The translations under genes were made by a program, and so were the position numbers. Shown piece by piece: positions 53,869 through 63,699 of a stretch of DNA of 64,000 nt. Location of the stretch: the NCBI RefSeq assembly GCF_010993965.1, contig NZ_WIXM01000016.1, positions 1-64,000 on the forward strand. The letters are read 5' to 3'. Each line of letters begins with the position of its first letter. Positions within the stretch are counted from its first letter, which is position 1. The notes below the pieces were generated by a model. It did no database searches, had not been told where the DNA came from, and saw only the letters and a program-made list of their open reading frames with translations. This stretch comes from Gracilibacillus sp. YIM 98692 (GTDB lineage Bacteria; Bacillota; Bacilli; Bacillales; Amphibacillaceae).

Positions 53869-55842
53869 TTGAGAACAGATCCAGCTAATTTAGAGATTAT
53901 GCGTAGTTACTTTCATGCGATAGCAAGCAGTATGGGACATGTTATTGAACGTACATCCTATACGACATTTGTAAAAGAATCAGCAGATTTTGCAACAGCC
54001 TTAGCATCACCAGAAGGCGACTTTTATGTTTATCCGCGTTCTGTTGGTGTGACGATTTTTTTAGGCTTAAGTTTAGAAAAAGCACTTGAATCATGCGGTC
54101 CATTGGAAAAAGGAGATATCGTGATTACCAATGATCCCTATACGACAAATGGTCTTGCTTCCCATTTACCAGATATTCATATCATTAAGCCGATCTTTGC
54201 TGGAGATACATTGATCAGTTATGCCTGGTCTTTTGTCCATTGCAGTGATGTAGGAGGACTTGTCCCTGCGAGTATTTCACCAACAGCATCGGATATCCAT
54301 CAAGAAGGGCTAAGAATTCCTCCTGTTAAAATTTACCGCAAGGGTACATTAAATACAGATGTGAAATTAATGTTAGATTCTAATAGTCGTGTACCACATC
54401 TTAATTATGGTGATATAAATGCCATGGTGGCTGCAGTAAATACAGCAGAAAATCGATTAATGAATATGGTCAACAAGTTTGGTGTGAAAGATGTTGAGTT
54501 TGCGATTCATGATTTGTTAGACCAAAGTGAAACACGGGCAAGAAGAGTAATCAGCGAAATACCTGATGGTACCTATAGCTTTCATGACTATTTAGATGAT
54601 GATATGCTCACAGATCATCCGATTCGATTAGCGGCTGATCTTACAGTAGATGGCGGCTCTATTGATATTGACTTTTCGCGTTGTGATCCACAGGTGAAAT
54701 CAGCGTTTAACCTAGTGACAAACGGCAGCAGGCATTCTTTTTTGTTACAAGGATTGATTAATTTTATTATAAGTGAAGACCCACATATACCTGTAAACGG
54801 CGGGATACTAAATCCTGTGAGTATTCACGCACCGAGAGGATCGATTGTTAATCCAGAATATCCTGCTTCCGTTGGTGTTCGTCATAGTATTACAATGCGT
54901 ATGTACAGTACAGTGCTTGGCGCCTTGGCAAAGGCCATTCCAGATAAAATTCCAGCTGCTGGTGCTGGACAAGCTGCGATAGTTGTACTATCTACACAGG
55001 AAGAAGGTAGTGGTAACCGCAATATGGCAGTTGTTGAACCACTAGGCGGAGGTGGCGGAGGCCATCATGATTTTGATGGTATTGATGGCATTGACCACTC
55101 TTCAGGATTTCTAAAAAATACGCCAATCGAGAGCTTGGAACAACATATTGACACACTTGTGCATCGATATGAACTCGTTCCAAACACTGCTGGTTCCGGC
55201 CATAGCAGAGGTGGACATGCGATCCGATTAGACTTTGAAATTATCCGACCTGATTCGATCGTTACAGCCCGAGGAATGGAACGATTAAAACTCCAACCGT
55301 GGGGACTTTTGGGCGGATCTGCCGGTTCGCTCGGCGGAGTTGTATTGAATCCTGATACATCGGATGAAAAACCGCTGCCTAAAATTAATGTGCTCACACC
55401 AGAAGTTGGGGATATTGTTAGTATCCGTACTGCTAGCGGAGGTGGCTGGGGATTACCTCAAAAGAGAGATCCAGCGCTGGTGTTACGTGAAGTGGAAATG
55501 GGTCTTATCAGTGTAGAAAAAGCGAAAGATGATTACGGTGTTGTGATTGAAGAAGATGACAAGAAGCATTCTTTTATCATTCATGAAGAGAAGACCGCTA
55601 AGTTTCGAGAAACATTCCATCAGAAGGATTCTACGGAGATGGATCTTGGCAGCAGTCGGGAACAGTTTGAACAACACTGGCCTGAAGATGTCATGGATCA
55701 GTTAATCGAGAAATTACAAACTTTACCTCCTACTGAACGTTGGCATAAGAAAGTATCGATTCAACATTATCTGAAAGAAAAGCTGCAAGATAAATCTATC
55801 TCGTTAGCGGATTTAGAAGAAGCATGGAACCATCATGCATAA
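53869..55842 (+). CDS. hyuB: Hydantoinase/oxoprolinase subunit B (HyuB)
   Basis: 657 aa. Family traits: MRSYFHAIASSMGHVIERTS near the start, ITNDPYTTNGLASHLPDI, HCSDVGG, GGHSRGG-type glycine loop (SGHSRGGHAIRL) and ASGGGWG near the end. TTG 53869 lies 7 bases after AAGGAGG, which itself is inside the end of hyuA, so translation is coupled. Confidence 0.9.
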   Translation: MRTDPANLEIMRSYFHAIASSMGHVIERTSYTTFVKESADFATALASPEGDFYVYPRSVGVTIFLGLSLEKALESCGPLEKGDIVITNDPYTTNGLASHLPDIHIIKPIFAGDTLISYAWSFVHCSDVGGLVPASISPTASDIHQEGLRIPPVKIYRKGTLNTDVKLMLDSNSRVPHLNYGDINAMVAAVNTAENRLMNMVNKFGVKDVEFAIHDLLDQSETRARRVISEIPDGTYSFHDYLDDDMLTDHPIRLAADLTVDGGSIDIDFSRCDPQVKSAFNLVTNGSRHSFLLQGLINFIISEDPHIPVNGGILNPVSIHAPRGSIVNPEYPASVGVRHSITMRMYSTVLGALAKAIPDKIPAAGAGQAAIVVLSTQEEGSGNRNMAVVEPLGGGGGGHHDFDGIDGIDHSSGFLKNTPIESLEQHIDTLVHRYELVPNTAGSGHSRGGHAIRLDFEIIRPDSIVTARGMERLKLQPWGLLGGSAGSLGGVVLNPDTSDEKPLPKINVLTPEVGDIVSIRTASGGGWGLPQKRDPALVLREVEMGLISVEKAKDDYGVVIEEDDKKHSFIIHEEKTAKFRETFHQKDSTEMDLGSSREQFEQHWPEDVMDQLIEKLQTLPPTERWHKKVSIQHYLKEKLQDKSISLADLEEAWNHHA

Positions 55843-55952
55843 GGCAGATTTCTCCTCTGAAAGACTTATTAGAGTGTTAGCTGGCGTTATATCTCATGAA
55901 CGGTCAGCACTTTGATAAATGCTATAACAAATAAAAAAGGAGTGTAAACAAC

Positions 55953-57056
55953 ATGATGAAAAAATGGCATTTCGTTTTAGGATTGATTTTGACTTCTGTA
56001 TTGGTATTAACGGCTTGTGGCGGTGATACCGGAGAAGAAGAAGGGACAGGTGAATTACCGGAAACAGATGAAGTAGTAGTAGGTGTTTATGGAGGTAATT
56101 GGGAAGAACAAATTGTAGAAGCAGGCTTGCAGCAATTTGAAGAAGATACAGGTATTGAAGTAATAGTGAATGCAGGAGCTGATGCAAATTGGTTTTCCAG
56201 TATAAAATCTGCTGGTGGTGAAAACGCACAATATGACGTGTTAATTTTCCAACCGGATACAATTGAACGCGCGATAGCAGGAGATTTATTAGAACCGCTT
56301 GATCCTGAATATGTACCGAATGTGGAGAATATTTATGATTCTGTTAACGAAAGATTTACCATGGACGGCGATGTCTATGCAGCAGGATTTAGTATGGGGC
56401 AGTTAGGTATTGCTTATCGAACAGATTTAGTACCGTTTGAACCAGAAAATTGGATGGATTTATGGGACGAAAGATTTGAAGGTCAAGTAGGTGTATCTTC
56501 ACCATCTTATTCAGCTGGTTTACAATTCTTCTCTGGGGTGATGAATGCAATTGGCGGGGAAGAATCGAGTGAAGCGAATATTGATGCAACATTCGAAAAA
56601 CTGTCCGAATTACAGTCCAATACTGTTGCATATCCGGATAATCCTGGAACGATTCAAACATTGTTAGAGCGTGGTGAAATTTCTGCTATTCCGTTCTGGG
56701 ATGGACGAGTATTTGCGCTTCAGGATGCTGGTTTAGACATTGGTTTTACTTACCCAGAAGATGGACCTGTTGCTGCTTTAGCTAGCTGGGTTATTCCGAA
56801 AGGCGCCCCAAACTTGGCAAACGCTTATGAGTTAGTCAACCATTTATCTTCTCCAGAAGTTCAGGGTGCTTTTGCTGAGTTGTCTTATTATGGAATGACA
56901 AATGAAAATGTAGAATATAGTGAAAGTTTAAGTGAACGTGTCCAAGTTGGGGAAGAATTTTATCAAGATTTAACTTGGGTTGATTATGAAGCCTTAACTC
57001 CGAAATTAAATGACATCACAGAACGTTGGACCAATACATTTGATGGAGGACAATAA
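55953..57056 (+). CDS. ABC transporter solute-binding lipoprotein (PotD-like)
   Basis: 367 aa. Lipobox VLTACGG (mature Cys about residue 24), acidic linker, then a periplasmic-binding fold of the spermidine/putrescine type (VVGVYGGNWEEQIVEAGLQQ, NAGADANWFSSIK, GFSMGQLGIAYRTDLV). It should capture the substrate handled by HyuAB, hence possibly a hydantoin or related small N-compound rather than a polyamine; this is inference from the operon. Confidence 0.87.
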   Translation: MMKKWHFVLGLILTSVLVLTACGGDTGEEEGTGELPETDEVVVGVYGGNWEEQIVEAGLQQFEEDTGIEVIVNAGADANWFSSIKSAGGENAQYDVLIFQPDTIERAIAGDLLEPLDPEYVPNVENIYDSVNERFTMDGDVYAAGFSMGQLGIAYRTDLVPFEPENWMDLWDERFEGQVGVSSPSYSAGLQFFSGVMNAIGGEESSEANIDATFEKLSELQSNTVAYPDNPGTIQTLLERGEISAIPFWDGRVFALQDAGLDIGFTYPEDGPVAALASWVIPKGAPNLANAYELVNHLSSPEVQGAFAELSYYGMTNENVEYSESLSERVQVGEEFYQDLTWVDYEALTPKLNDITERWTNTFDGGQ

Positions 57057-58168
57057 TGAGTATTACAGTGAAAGGGATTAGTAAGCATTTTGAAGAAAAT
57101 ATCGCTTTGGACCAAGTAGATTTAACGATCAAGGAAGGGGAATTTTTCTCCTTGCTTGGTCCAAGTGGTTGTGGCAAAACCACTCTATTAAACATTATCG
57201 CTGGATTCTTACATCCGACATCAGGAGAAGTTTCGATTGATGGAAAAGATGTTACCAATCTTCCACCATATCAGCGAAACATTGGGATGGTATTTCAAAA
57301 TTATGCGTTATTCCCTCACTTAAATGTTTTTGACAATGTTGCTTATGGTTTAAAAGTAAAGAAAATGCCGAAACAGGCCATTAAGGAAAAGGTCGAAGAA
57401 GTCTTGAAATTGGTTCATTTAGAGGCGTTTACCAAGCGGATGCCACATCAGTTAAGTGGTGGACAACAGCAGCGTGTTGCGATTGCCCGTGCACTTGCTA
57501 TTGAGCCTTCCGTATTATTGCTAGATGAGCCATTAAGTAATTTAGACGCTAAGTTAAGAAAAGAAATGCAGACAGAGTTACGTTTATTACAACAACGTAT
57601 TGGTATTACAACGGTTTTGGTGACACATGATCAAGAGGAAGCCTTAAGCCTGTCTGATCGTATCGGAGTACTTGGAGATGGACATGTGAAACAGGTAGAT
57701 CAACCACTCACGATTTACCGCCAACCGAAAAATCGATTTGTTGCAGAGTTTATTGGTCAAGTTAATATTTTTGAAGTGGAAGCGAAAGATTTACAAACGG
57801 GAAATAATTCTCTACCAAAATACGATGCTAATCATCATAAAATTTCTAAAGATCAGCCATTAGTATTGGAAACAACACATGCAGACGATTTCAAGAATCA
57901 AGAAAAGAAGCTCGTCATGCTACGACCAGAAAGGATTCAAGTAGTGGATAAACTGGAGAAGAGTGAAAAGGTTAATGAAGTAGAGGTTACCATCGTTCAT
58001 ACTAACTATATCGGTGATTCTTTACGAGTTTATGCCTCCTTACCTGAACAAGGGGAGCTTCTCATCCATATTTCGGATACTGTATTCGAAGAGCCGCCGC
58101 AGCCAGGGGAAAAGTTGCACCTTCACTGGGATGCAGCAGATGTTATTCCATTGGTTGAAAAGGAGTAA
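57056..58168 (+). CDS. ABC transporter ATP-binding protein (PotA-like)
   Basis: 370 aa. Walker A GPSGCGKTT, Q-loop (FQNYALFPHL), signature LSGGQQQR, Walker B VLLLDEPLSNLDA, H-loop VTHDQEEA, and a C-terminal TOBE domain (~280-370). Start overlaps the stop of the binding protein (TAATG). Confidence 0.93.
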   Translation: MSITVKGISKHFEENIALDQVDLTIKEGEFFSLLGPSGCGKTTLLNIIAGFLHPTSGEVSIDGKDVTNLPPYQRNIGMVFQNYALFPHLNVFDNVAYGLKVKKMPKQAIKEKVEEVLKLVHLEAFTKRMPHQLSGGQQQRVAIARALAIEPSVLLLDEPLSNLDAKLRKEMQTELRLLQQRIGITTVLVTHDQEEALSLSDRIGVLGDGHVKQVDQPLTIYRQPKNRFVAEFIGQVNIFEVEAKDLQTGNNSLPKYDANHHKISKDQPLVLETTHADDFKNQEKKLVMLRPERIQVVDKLEKSEKVNEVEVTIVHTNYIGDSLRVYASLPEQGELLIHISDTVFEEPPQPGEKLHLHWDAADVIPLVEKE

Positions 58169-58174
58169 TAGCGT

Positions 58175-59056
58175 ATGTTGAAAACAATCATGAAATCAGA
58201 CCGGCAAAAATCATTCTACTGGGCGCTTCTAATCCCAACCATTTGTTTGCTAGGATTTTTTCTTGTAGCGCCGCTTATTATGTTAGCAGAACTGAGTTTT
58301 CGAGGTGTCGACAGCTATTTAAACATCCAGGATACGTACACTATTCAGCATTATGTTGAAGTATTTCAGTCTTCAACGTACTTAAAAACGATTGGCACTA
58401 CCCTTTGGGTCGCATTTATAACAGGTTTATGCTGTATTATATTGGCCTATCCAGCAGCATATATGTTAGTGAATGCAAGAACTTCTGGTTTACGGACATT
58501 ATTGTATATTTTATTAATTATGCCGTTATTAATTAGTATGGTAGTGCTAAGTTTTGCTTGGATTGTTTTATTAGCACAAAATGGAATGATTAATCAAGTG
58601 TTGCTAAAAATGAACCTTATTAATGAACCAATCCCAATGCTTTGGAACTTGACTGCTGTGGTTATAGCGCTAGTACAAGTACTATTACCGTTTGCTGCAT
58701 TACCGATTGCCAATACGCTTGGGGATATGGATCCGCGATTAAGAAGTGCTTCCATGAGTCTAGGAGAAAATAGATGGAAAACCTTTTTGAGAGTGACATT
58801 GCCTTTATCGATTCCTGGTATAATATCAGGTTTTGTTATTGTATTTTCCTTAGCCGCTGGCAGTTATATTACCGCATTATTAATCGGTGGGCGAATGCAG
58901 CCATTACTTCCTTTAACGATTTATCAGCAAGTGGTACAAATTTCTAATTGGCCGTTAGCAGCAGCTTTATCTTTTACATTACTCGTCATTGTTGCTTGTT
59001 GTGTCTTATTTTTAGGATGGTTATTAAACCGTTGGGAGGAGAGAGTCTATGGCTAA
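58175..59056 (+). CDS. ABC transporter permease (PotB-like)
   Basis: 293 aa, six membrane segments, with the EAA-type loop (ASMSLGENRWKTFLRVTLPL). Starts 6 bases after the ATPase gene and overlaps the next permease by 8 bases. Confidence 0.92.
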   Translation: MLKTIMKSDRQKSFYWALLIPTICLLGFFLVAPLIMLAELSFRGVDSYLNIQDTYTIQHYVEVFQSSTYLKTIGTTLWVAFITGLCCIILAYPAAYMLVNARTSGLRTLLYILLIMPLLISMVVLSFAWIVLLAQNGMINQVLLKMNLINEPIPMLWNLTAVVIALVQVLLPFAALPIANTLGDMDPRLRSASMSLGENRWKTFLRVTLPLSIPGIISGFVIVFSLAAGSYITALLIGGRMQPLLPLTIYQQVVQISNWPLAAALSFTLLVIVACCVLFLGWLLNRWEERVYG

Positions 59057-59861
59057 ATCAAATTATCGGCGTAAAAAGTTTAATATAGGAACCTTTATGA
59101 TTTGGCTGTTCGGAAGTCTTGTCTATTTGTTTATGACCATTCCTGTTTTGATCATTATTATGGCATCGTTTAGTCCTAAGGCATATCCGGAGTTTCCGCC
59201 GACAAGCTTTTCCCTTCATTGGTATGTGGAACTTTTTAATAGTAGTGCTTGGTTGGAAACATTATGGACTAGTATTCTTTTGGTATTGATTGTGACACCT
59301 ATAACCGTGATTCTTGGAACAGCAGCTGCTGTAGCGATACGTCGTTTGAATTTCCCAGGGAAACAGGCTTTACAAGCAATGATGATGTCTCCATTAATGA
59401 TTCCTCATGTTGTATTGGGGATTGCCTTTTTATATCAAGGTACTGCAATGGGGTGGTTTGGTACATTAACTGCTTTAATCATTGCGCATATTATTATTGT
59501 TTTTCCGTTCGTTATTCGATCTGTTGGAGTTAGTATGTCTAATTTAGACCCCATATTGGAGAAGGCTTCGATGAGTCTTGGTGCAGGTCCTATTCGGACT
59601 TTCTTTCAAGTAACTATACCTAACATCAAACCAGGAATCATGGCTGGAACGGTATTTGCAGGTGTGACCTCATTTGGTGAAGTTTCCGTTAGTGTTTTTG
59701 TTGCTTCCCCACAATGGGTAACGGTTCCAGTAAGAATATTCAATTATGTAGAACAAACCTTTGACCCTGTCATAAATGCTGTATCTGTTGTATTTATTCT
59801 CATTGCAGTGATTGCCTTGATCATTATTGAGAAAACACTAGGGCTAACAAAAGCATTTTAA
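59049..59861 (+). CDS. ABC transporter permease (PotC-like)
   Basis: 270 aa, six membrane segments, EAA loop (EKASMSLGAGPIRTFFQVTI). Pairs with the PotB-like permease. Last gene of the six-gene hyu unit. Confidence 0.92.
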   Translation: MAKSNYRRKKFNIGTFMIWLFGSLVYLFMTIPVLIIIMASFSPKAYPEFPPTSFSLHWYVELFNSSAWLETLWTSILLVLIVTPITVILGTAAAVAIRRLNFPGKQALQAMMMSPLMIPHVVLGIAFLYQGTAMGWFGTLTALIIAHIIIVFPFVIRSVGVSMSNLDPILEKASMSLGAGPIRTFFQVTIPNIKPGIMAGTVFAGVTSFGEVSVSVFVASPQWVTVPVRIFNYVEQTFDPVINAVSVVFILIAVIALIIIEKTLGLTKAF

Positions 59862-59945
59862 ATAAAAATTAGGCTTGTCGCCAAGTCCCAATGGCGAGAG
59901 CCTTAGTTTTCATCTGTAACACGATATAAATAGATATATTAAAGA

Positions 59946-59990
59946 AAGGCCTGCTCATAAGTCACTTTATGGGTAGGCCTTTTTTAGCAG
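59946..59990 (+). terminator. Terminator of the hyu-ABC operon
   Basis: Long stem AGGCCTGCTCATAA/TTATGGGTAGGCCT with six T. A weaker hairpin GGCT...CGCCA/TGGCG...GCC precedes it at 59873-59902. Confidence 0.88.
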
Positions 59991-60085
59991 GTAAGAAAAT
60001 ATAAAATTCATTCATAATATCCATAAACTGCACAGTAACTTAGAAAATTCCTTACCAATCGTTTCACGATGAGTGCTTAATCGAC

Positions 60086-60150
60086 GGTGCGGAAAACGAG
60101 CGAGGAGGCTCAGTGCGAGGTGAGCGGAAAGGGAAGTATTTCTGTAGCGG
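60086..60150 (+). repeat. Partial copy of the intergenic Bacillaceae repeat
   Basis: GTGCGGAAAACGAGCGAGGAG, GGCTCAG and GAGCGGAAAGGGAAGTATTT resemble the 3' half of the repeat at 63700-63816 (GCCGAGGAAGCT..., GGAAAGGGAGCGTTTTTCC). It seems degraded. The rest of 59991-60345 has no gene. Confidence 0.45.
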
Positions 60151-60345
60151 TATTTATACGCTCCCTCATACTATTGCGCAGTTTTGTTCTACTACAACAT
60201 GTATTGCCCGGTTTTTCTAATATTTATTGCTGATCATTATCTTCTGTATAAATTCTTTTCATTTTTGAGATCAAAATAATTTCATACATAAAGATCCTCT
60301 TGCAGGAAAAAATAGATGTGAATTTAAATACAGGAGGTTACTATT

Positions 60346-60978
60346 GTGCAGAATCAAAATCAGAACCAGATGCAAAGTGGTACTCAAATGCCGCAAAATA
60401 TGATGACCCAAGGAACTAGTCATAATCATGGCGCTCACGAGATGATGGATTCACATGAATTACTTGGTGGTATAATCGGTATGATGGAACAGTACCAGCT
60501 TTATGATCAACACATTAAGGATCAAGAATTAAAAGCTATCGTACAACGTCAAACCTCATTTATGACACAATTGTATAACACTATTGTAGAATGTTTCCAA
60601 ACTGGTCAAGATCCACAAGTACCAACACAACAATATAACATGCAGCAAAGCAATGAGGTAACATATGGAGTAAAAGCAGGGCAGCCGAAAAAACCAAAAC
60701 AGTCTGTCAGCGAATTTACGGATGAATGTTATTCTTCTTTTATGTTAGGTCAAACAAAATCCATGGCTTCTGCACTTACAACGGCAGGAATAGAAATGAA
60801 TAACCCGGTATTACGCCGAATTCTGCAAGACAGTGTACCGAACATGATGGAAATGAGCTATGAGTTATTCCTTTATCAAAATAAACGAGGTTATTATCAA
60901 GTACCACAACTAAAAGATCAAGATATGAATACAATGTTACAGGCTTATACGAAAGCTCCTCAACAAGGTATGCATTAA
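60346..60978 (+). CDS. CotF-family spore coat protein
   Basis: 210 aa, Gln/Met/Asn-rich. A low-complexity head (QNQNQNQMQSGTQMPQ) precedes a four-helix coat domain (MMDSHELLGGIIGMMEQY..., FTDECYSSFMLGQTKSMASAL..., LRRILQDSVPNMMEMSYELF) of the CotF/YhcQ family, a ferritin-like fold found in spore coats. GTG start preceded by AGGAGG. Single gene with a T-rich hairpin just behind it. Confidence 0.85.
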   Translation: MQNQNQNQMQSGTQMPQNMMTQGTSHNHGAHEMMDSHELLGGIIGMMEQYQLYDQHIKDQELKAIVQRQTSFMTQLYNTIVECFQTGQDPQVPTQQYNMQQSNEVTYGVKAGQPKKPKQSVSEFTDECYSSFMLGQTKSMASALTTAGIEMNNPVLRRILQDSVPNMMEMSYELFLYQNKRGYYQVPQLKDQDMNTMLQAYTKAPQQGMH

Positions 60979-60989
60979 GCAACGAAAGA

Positions 60990-61024
60990 TGGAATAAGAG
61001 TGTGAACTCTTATTCCATCTTTTT
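60990..61024 (+). terminator. Terminator of the CotF-like gene
   Basis: Arms AAAGATGGAATAAGAG and CTCTTATTCCATCTTT with a short GTGTGAA loop and a T-run. A second hairpin GTCCGGACCT/AGGTCCGGAC (61053-61082) serves the converging ykuS gene. Confidence 0.85.
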
Positions 61025-61089
61025 TAAATTAGGAAAGCTGAATATGTCATGAAAAATCCGGACCTCAATTCTAGGTCCGGACATTTAAA

Positions 61090-61341
61090 TTATTGCTGCT
61101 GTTGTAATCTTTGCTGTATTTCCTGACTAATGTCATTTGCACTAAGACCTTGTGCGCTTATGACAGCACCTTGAATACTAGTGTCTTGCATCCCCATCAT
61201 ATTTTGGTCTTGCCCAGAAACGATGCAGCAATCACAGCCATTCGCATCTTGTTCTTGTCTTAATGTAATAACTTCATGACCATCTTCTTGTAATTTTTGC
61301 TGAACATCTGTTAAAGACTCTTCTACTCCAATGCGCGCCAT
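61090..61341 (-). CDS. ykuS: UPF0180 family protein YkuS
   Basis: 83 aa. [40 protein letters not shown] match YkuS closely. Conserved in bacilli, function unknown. AAGGAGG precedes the ATG. Converges with the CotF-like gene. Confidence 0.92.
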   Translation of the reverse strand: MARIGVEESLTDVQQKLQEDGHEVITLRQEQDANGCDCCIVSGQDQNMMGMQDTSIQGAVISAQGLSANDISQEIQQRLQQQQ

Positions 61342-61492
61342 TTTATTAACCTCCTTGAAATATCGTCACATTTTAATATGTTCTTTCTTACTATGCTTTA
61401 TACAAAAATATACTTTTTTGTGGTAAAGAAATAGATTGATCTTTTTGCATGAAAATGGTCTGGAAGCAAAATATAAAGATGAGGTGATTATC

Positions 61493-61702
61493 ATGAAAGA
61501 GAAAAGAAAAAAGAGTTTTCAAATGCCTAACCAGGCCAATAACGATGGTGAAATTGGTATAAGAAAAGATATAGATCCGGCACATCCAGAAAATACACTG
61601 GAACGGTATGCAGGGGATTCTGTTGATGAACATAAAGAATTGGAAGAAGCAAACGAATATATTGCTGATAAAGAGATTGGACAAGTAGATCGTAATTCGT
61701 AA
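61493..61702 (+). CDS. Small acidic hypothetical protein (69 aa)
   Basis: ATG 61493 after GAGGTGAT; the longer upstream frame lacks a ribosome site. Very hydrophilic, disordered-looking (MPNQANNDGEIGIRKDIDPA, ELEEANEYIADKEIGQ). Similar tiny acidic proteins are common near spore genes in bacilli, but I cannot assign a family. Confidence 0.6.
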   Translation: MKEKRKKSFQMPNQANNDGEIGIRKDIDPAHPENTLERYAGDSVDEHKELEEANEYIADKEIGQVDRNS

Positions 61703-61823
61703 ATAAGGGGAGGGGAAGAACTCTCTCTAACACATTCTTTTGGAGATCATCTACATTTTTTACCTCGGTTAAATAAGTGGAAATCTTCATAAACTAACCT
61801 TGAAAATAAAAAGGGGGATAAAA

Positions 61824-61961
61824 ATGAATGAGAAGGAAAGTACAGAAAAAAAGCAAACAGTAGAGATTGAACAAAAGCCAATACGTGAAATAGATCATGA
61901 AACCCGCCATCCTGATCAGGATCAAACAAACCTTGTCTCCTTTGACGATGGATGCAGGTGA
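61824..61961 (+). CDS. Tiny charged protein (45 aa)
   Basis: ATG preceded by AAGGGGG with 6-base spacing. Sequence MNEKESTEKKQTVEIEQKPI..., ending DQTNLVSFDDGCR; disordered and charged. Seven bases separate it from the next small gene, so the two likely form a unit. Confidence 0.5.
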   Translation: MNEKESTEKKQTVEIEQKPIREIDHETRHPDQDQTNLVSFDDGCR

Positions 61962-61967
61962 CCCAAG

Positions 61968-62105
61968 ATGAAAGGGAAAAGACAAAACACGAATAACCAA
62001 ATAAAAAACAATAAAGATCACGAATTTTCTGAAGAACTCTCCGATGGCGGAGAAAGAGATAAATTGGTGAGAAGGCAAACAGGCAGAAACTGTGGAGGAT
62101 TATGA
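61968..62105 (+). CDS. Tiny basic/polar protein (45 aa)
   Basis: ATG 61968, with AGGTGA overlapping the stop of the preceding gene at a good distance. Product MKGKRQNTNNQIKNNKDHEF..., then DGGERDKLVRRQTGRNCGGL; polar with no membrane segment. Family unknown. Confidence 0.5.
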   Translation: MKGKRQNTNNQIKNNKDHEFSEELSDGGERDKLVRRQTGRNCGGL

Positions 62106-62154
62106 TTGGATCTTATAGATGAGAATAGGTCATATTTATAAAAAAATTGAATAG

Positions 62155-62198
62155 AAAAACCATGACATCAGTTTTTTCTTGTGTCATGGTTTTTTACC
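62155..62198. terminator. Bidirectional terminator
   Basis: Arms AAAAACCATGACA and TGTCATGGTTTTTT with an AT-rich loop; serves the tiny genes and the converging acetyltransferase. Confidence 0.85.
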
Positions 62199-62247
62199 AT
62201 CCTATTTTGACCTCCTCTGTCTTTTCTTCACTAAAGAATAGGAATAT

Positions 62248-62784
62248 TCATTTTTTTACATTTCTAATTTTTCCTTTTAAATCAAGTTTAAACCCCTTAA
62301 CGATAATGCCATCGTTCGCTGGTTCGAAATCGGCTTCAGGTACGCGTATGAATCCAAGATTTATGTACAAAGAAAAAGCATGTTTCATGAACTCAGCTGT
62401 ATGTAGACCGATGGTTTCATAACCTGATTTTTTACCAGCTTCAATGCAATGATGGACCAGTTTTTTTCCAACGCCTCTCCCTCTCACAGATTGATCTACA
62501 GCTAGCATGCGTATTTCGGGATAACCCTGTTCTTCTACTTCCCACTCATATGCTTCGAGAAAAGGGGGGAAGAAAACGACGCTTCCAATGATTTTACCAT
62601 CGAGTTCAGCAACAAAAATTTTTACACCCTCTTTTAAATCATTGTCCGAGGATAATGTCCCCTTTAAGCCTTCCCAATGCTCTCTAGAAAGTAGTGTTTT
62701 GTATTCTTTGTAATTCTCTAGTCTTTGCTTTCTTACAAACGCCAATTCCCCAGGTTTTATTTCTCTTATAATCAAGCTATTCAT
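62248..62784 (-). CDS. GNAT-family N-acetyltransferase
   Basis: About 178 aa. Acetyl-CoA motif in IRMLAVDQSVRGRGVGKKLV (R/Q-x2-G-x-G), and the C-terminal SLYINLGFIRVPE strand. Target unknown. AAGGAG abuts ATG 62784, while the TTG nine bases further (62775) is better spaced; the upstream frame to 62889 lacks a ribosome site. Confidence 0.85.
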   Translation of the reverse strand: MNSLIIREIKPGELAFVRKQRLENYKEYKTLLSREHWEGLKGTLSSDNDLKEGVKIFVAELDGKIIGSVVFFPPFLEAYEWEVEEQGYPEIRMLAVDQSVRGRGVGKKLVHHCIEAGKKSGYETIGLHTAEFMKHAFSLYINLGFIRVPEADFEPANDGIIVKGFKLDLKGKIRNVKK

Positions 62785-63003
62785 CTCCTTTTTTGGTTTA
62801 TGATTACTACTATTATATAAGGTGATTACAAAAAAATGGTATAAAACATGCTCGTTAATGCAGACAAGGTATATAGATATCGCAAACAAATAAGTGAACT
62901 ATCCTAGTGAAAGCAGTAAAAGGAGAAAAGATAGTAACAAAGGCTTCTGTGAACATATATATAATAAAGGATACATCCATTTAGATGTAAAGGAGAAATT
63001 ATT

Positions 63004-63612
63004 TTGATTGAGCGTTCTTCAATGATAGAAAACATAATTAGTAATGTCACGCAAAGAGAATTACTTATGAACCGTCCCATATTATCTTCTCTTCAAAAAG
63101 GAGGATATATTTTATATGCTAGACACGCAGAAGCCACTATAGGAGTTGACCAACAAAACCTTGACTTTCAAGACTGTTCTACGCAGAGAAATCTCTCTGA
63201 AACAGGGAGACAACAAGCAGTTCGTTATGGGGAAGCAATCCGTCGTCAAGGTATCCCTGTGTTTTATCCAGTTGTGACTAGTCCTTTTTGTCGGAATATC
63301 GAAACCGCTGTTTTAGCCTTTGGGGATACGAATTTTCATGTAGACCTTTTTTGGTTGGATGTTTATAACTTGAGTACAGATATTAGTTCACAGACATATC
63401 AACAAACCATCGCTTCTCTTCAGTTTGTTTTAGAGACTGTTCCGCCTCCATGTTATAATTATGTGATCATTGGCCACAGTTTTCCGAAAGGAGTTGGTTT
63501 GGGGGATATTTCAGATATGGGAACAGTGATTGTAAAGCCTTTAGGACGTGGAAGAGGATACGAAATGGTAGATAAACTTTCACTTACTGAACTGATAAAT
63601 TTAAATAGATAA
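63004..63612 (+). CDS. Histidine phosphatase-superfamily protein
   Basis: 202 aa. LYARHAEA carries the R-H phosphohistidine motif (normally RHG/RHA), followed by TQRNLSETGRQQAVRYGEAI, VTSPFCRNIETA (second Arg) and VIIGHSFP (second His). TTG start after AAAGGAG. Substrate unknown. Confidence 0.8.
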   Translation: MIERSSMIENIISNVTQRELLMNRPILSSLQKGGYILYARHAEATIGVDQQNLDFQDCSTQRNLSETGRQQAVRYGEAIRRQGIPVFYPVVTSPFCRNIETAVLAFGDTNFHVDLFWLDVYNLSTDISSQTYQQTIASLQFVLETVPPPCYNYVIIGHSFPKGVGLGDISDMGTVIVKPLGRGRGYEMVDKLSLTELINLNR

Positions 63613-63699
63613 TTATAAATTGTCACCAAGGAAGCAAAAGAATGAAGCTTTGAAATAGTGATCTATTCTTCCTCTTACTCGAACAGAAAGCCACAATAA

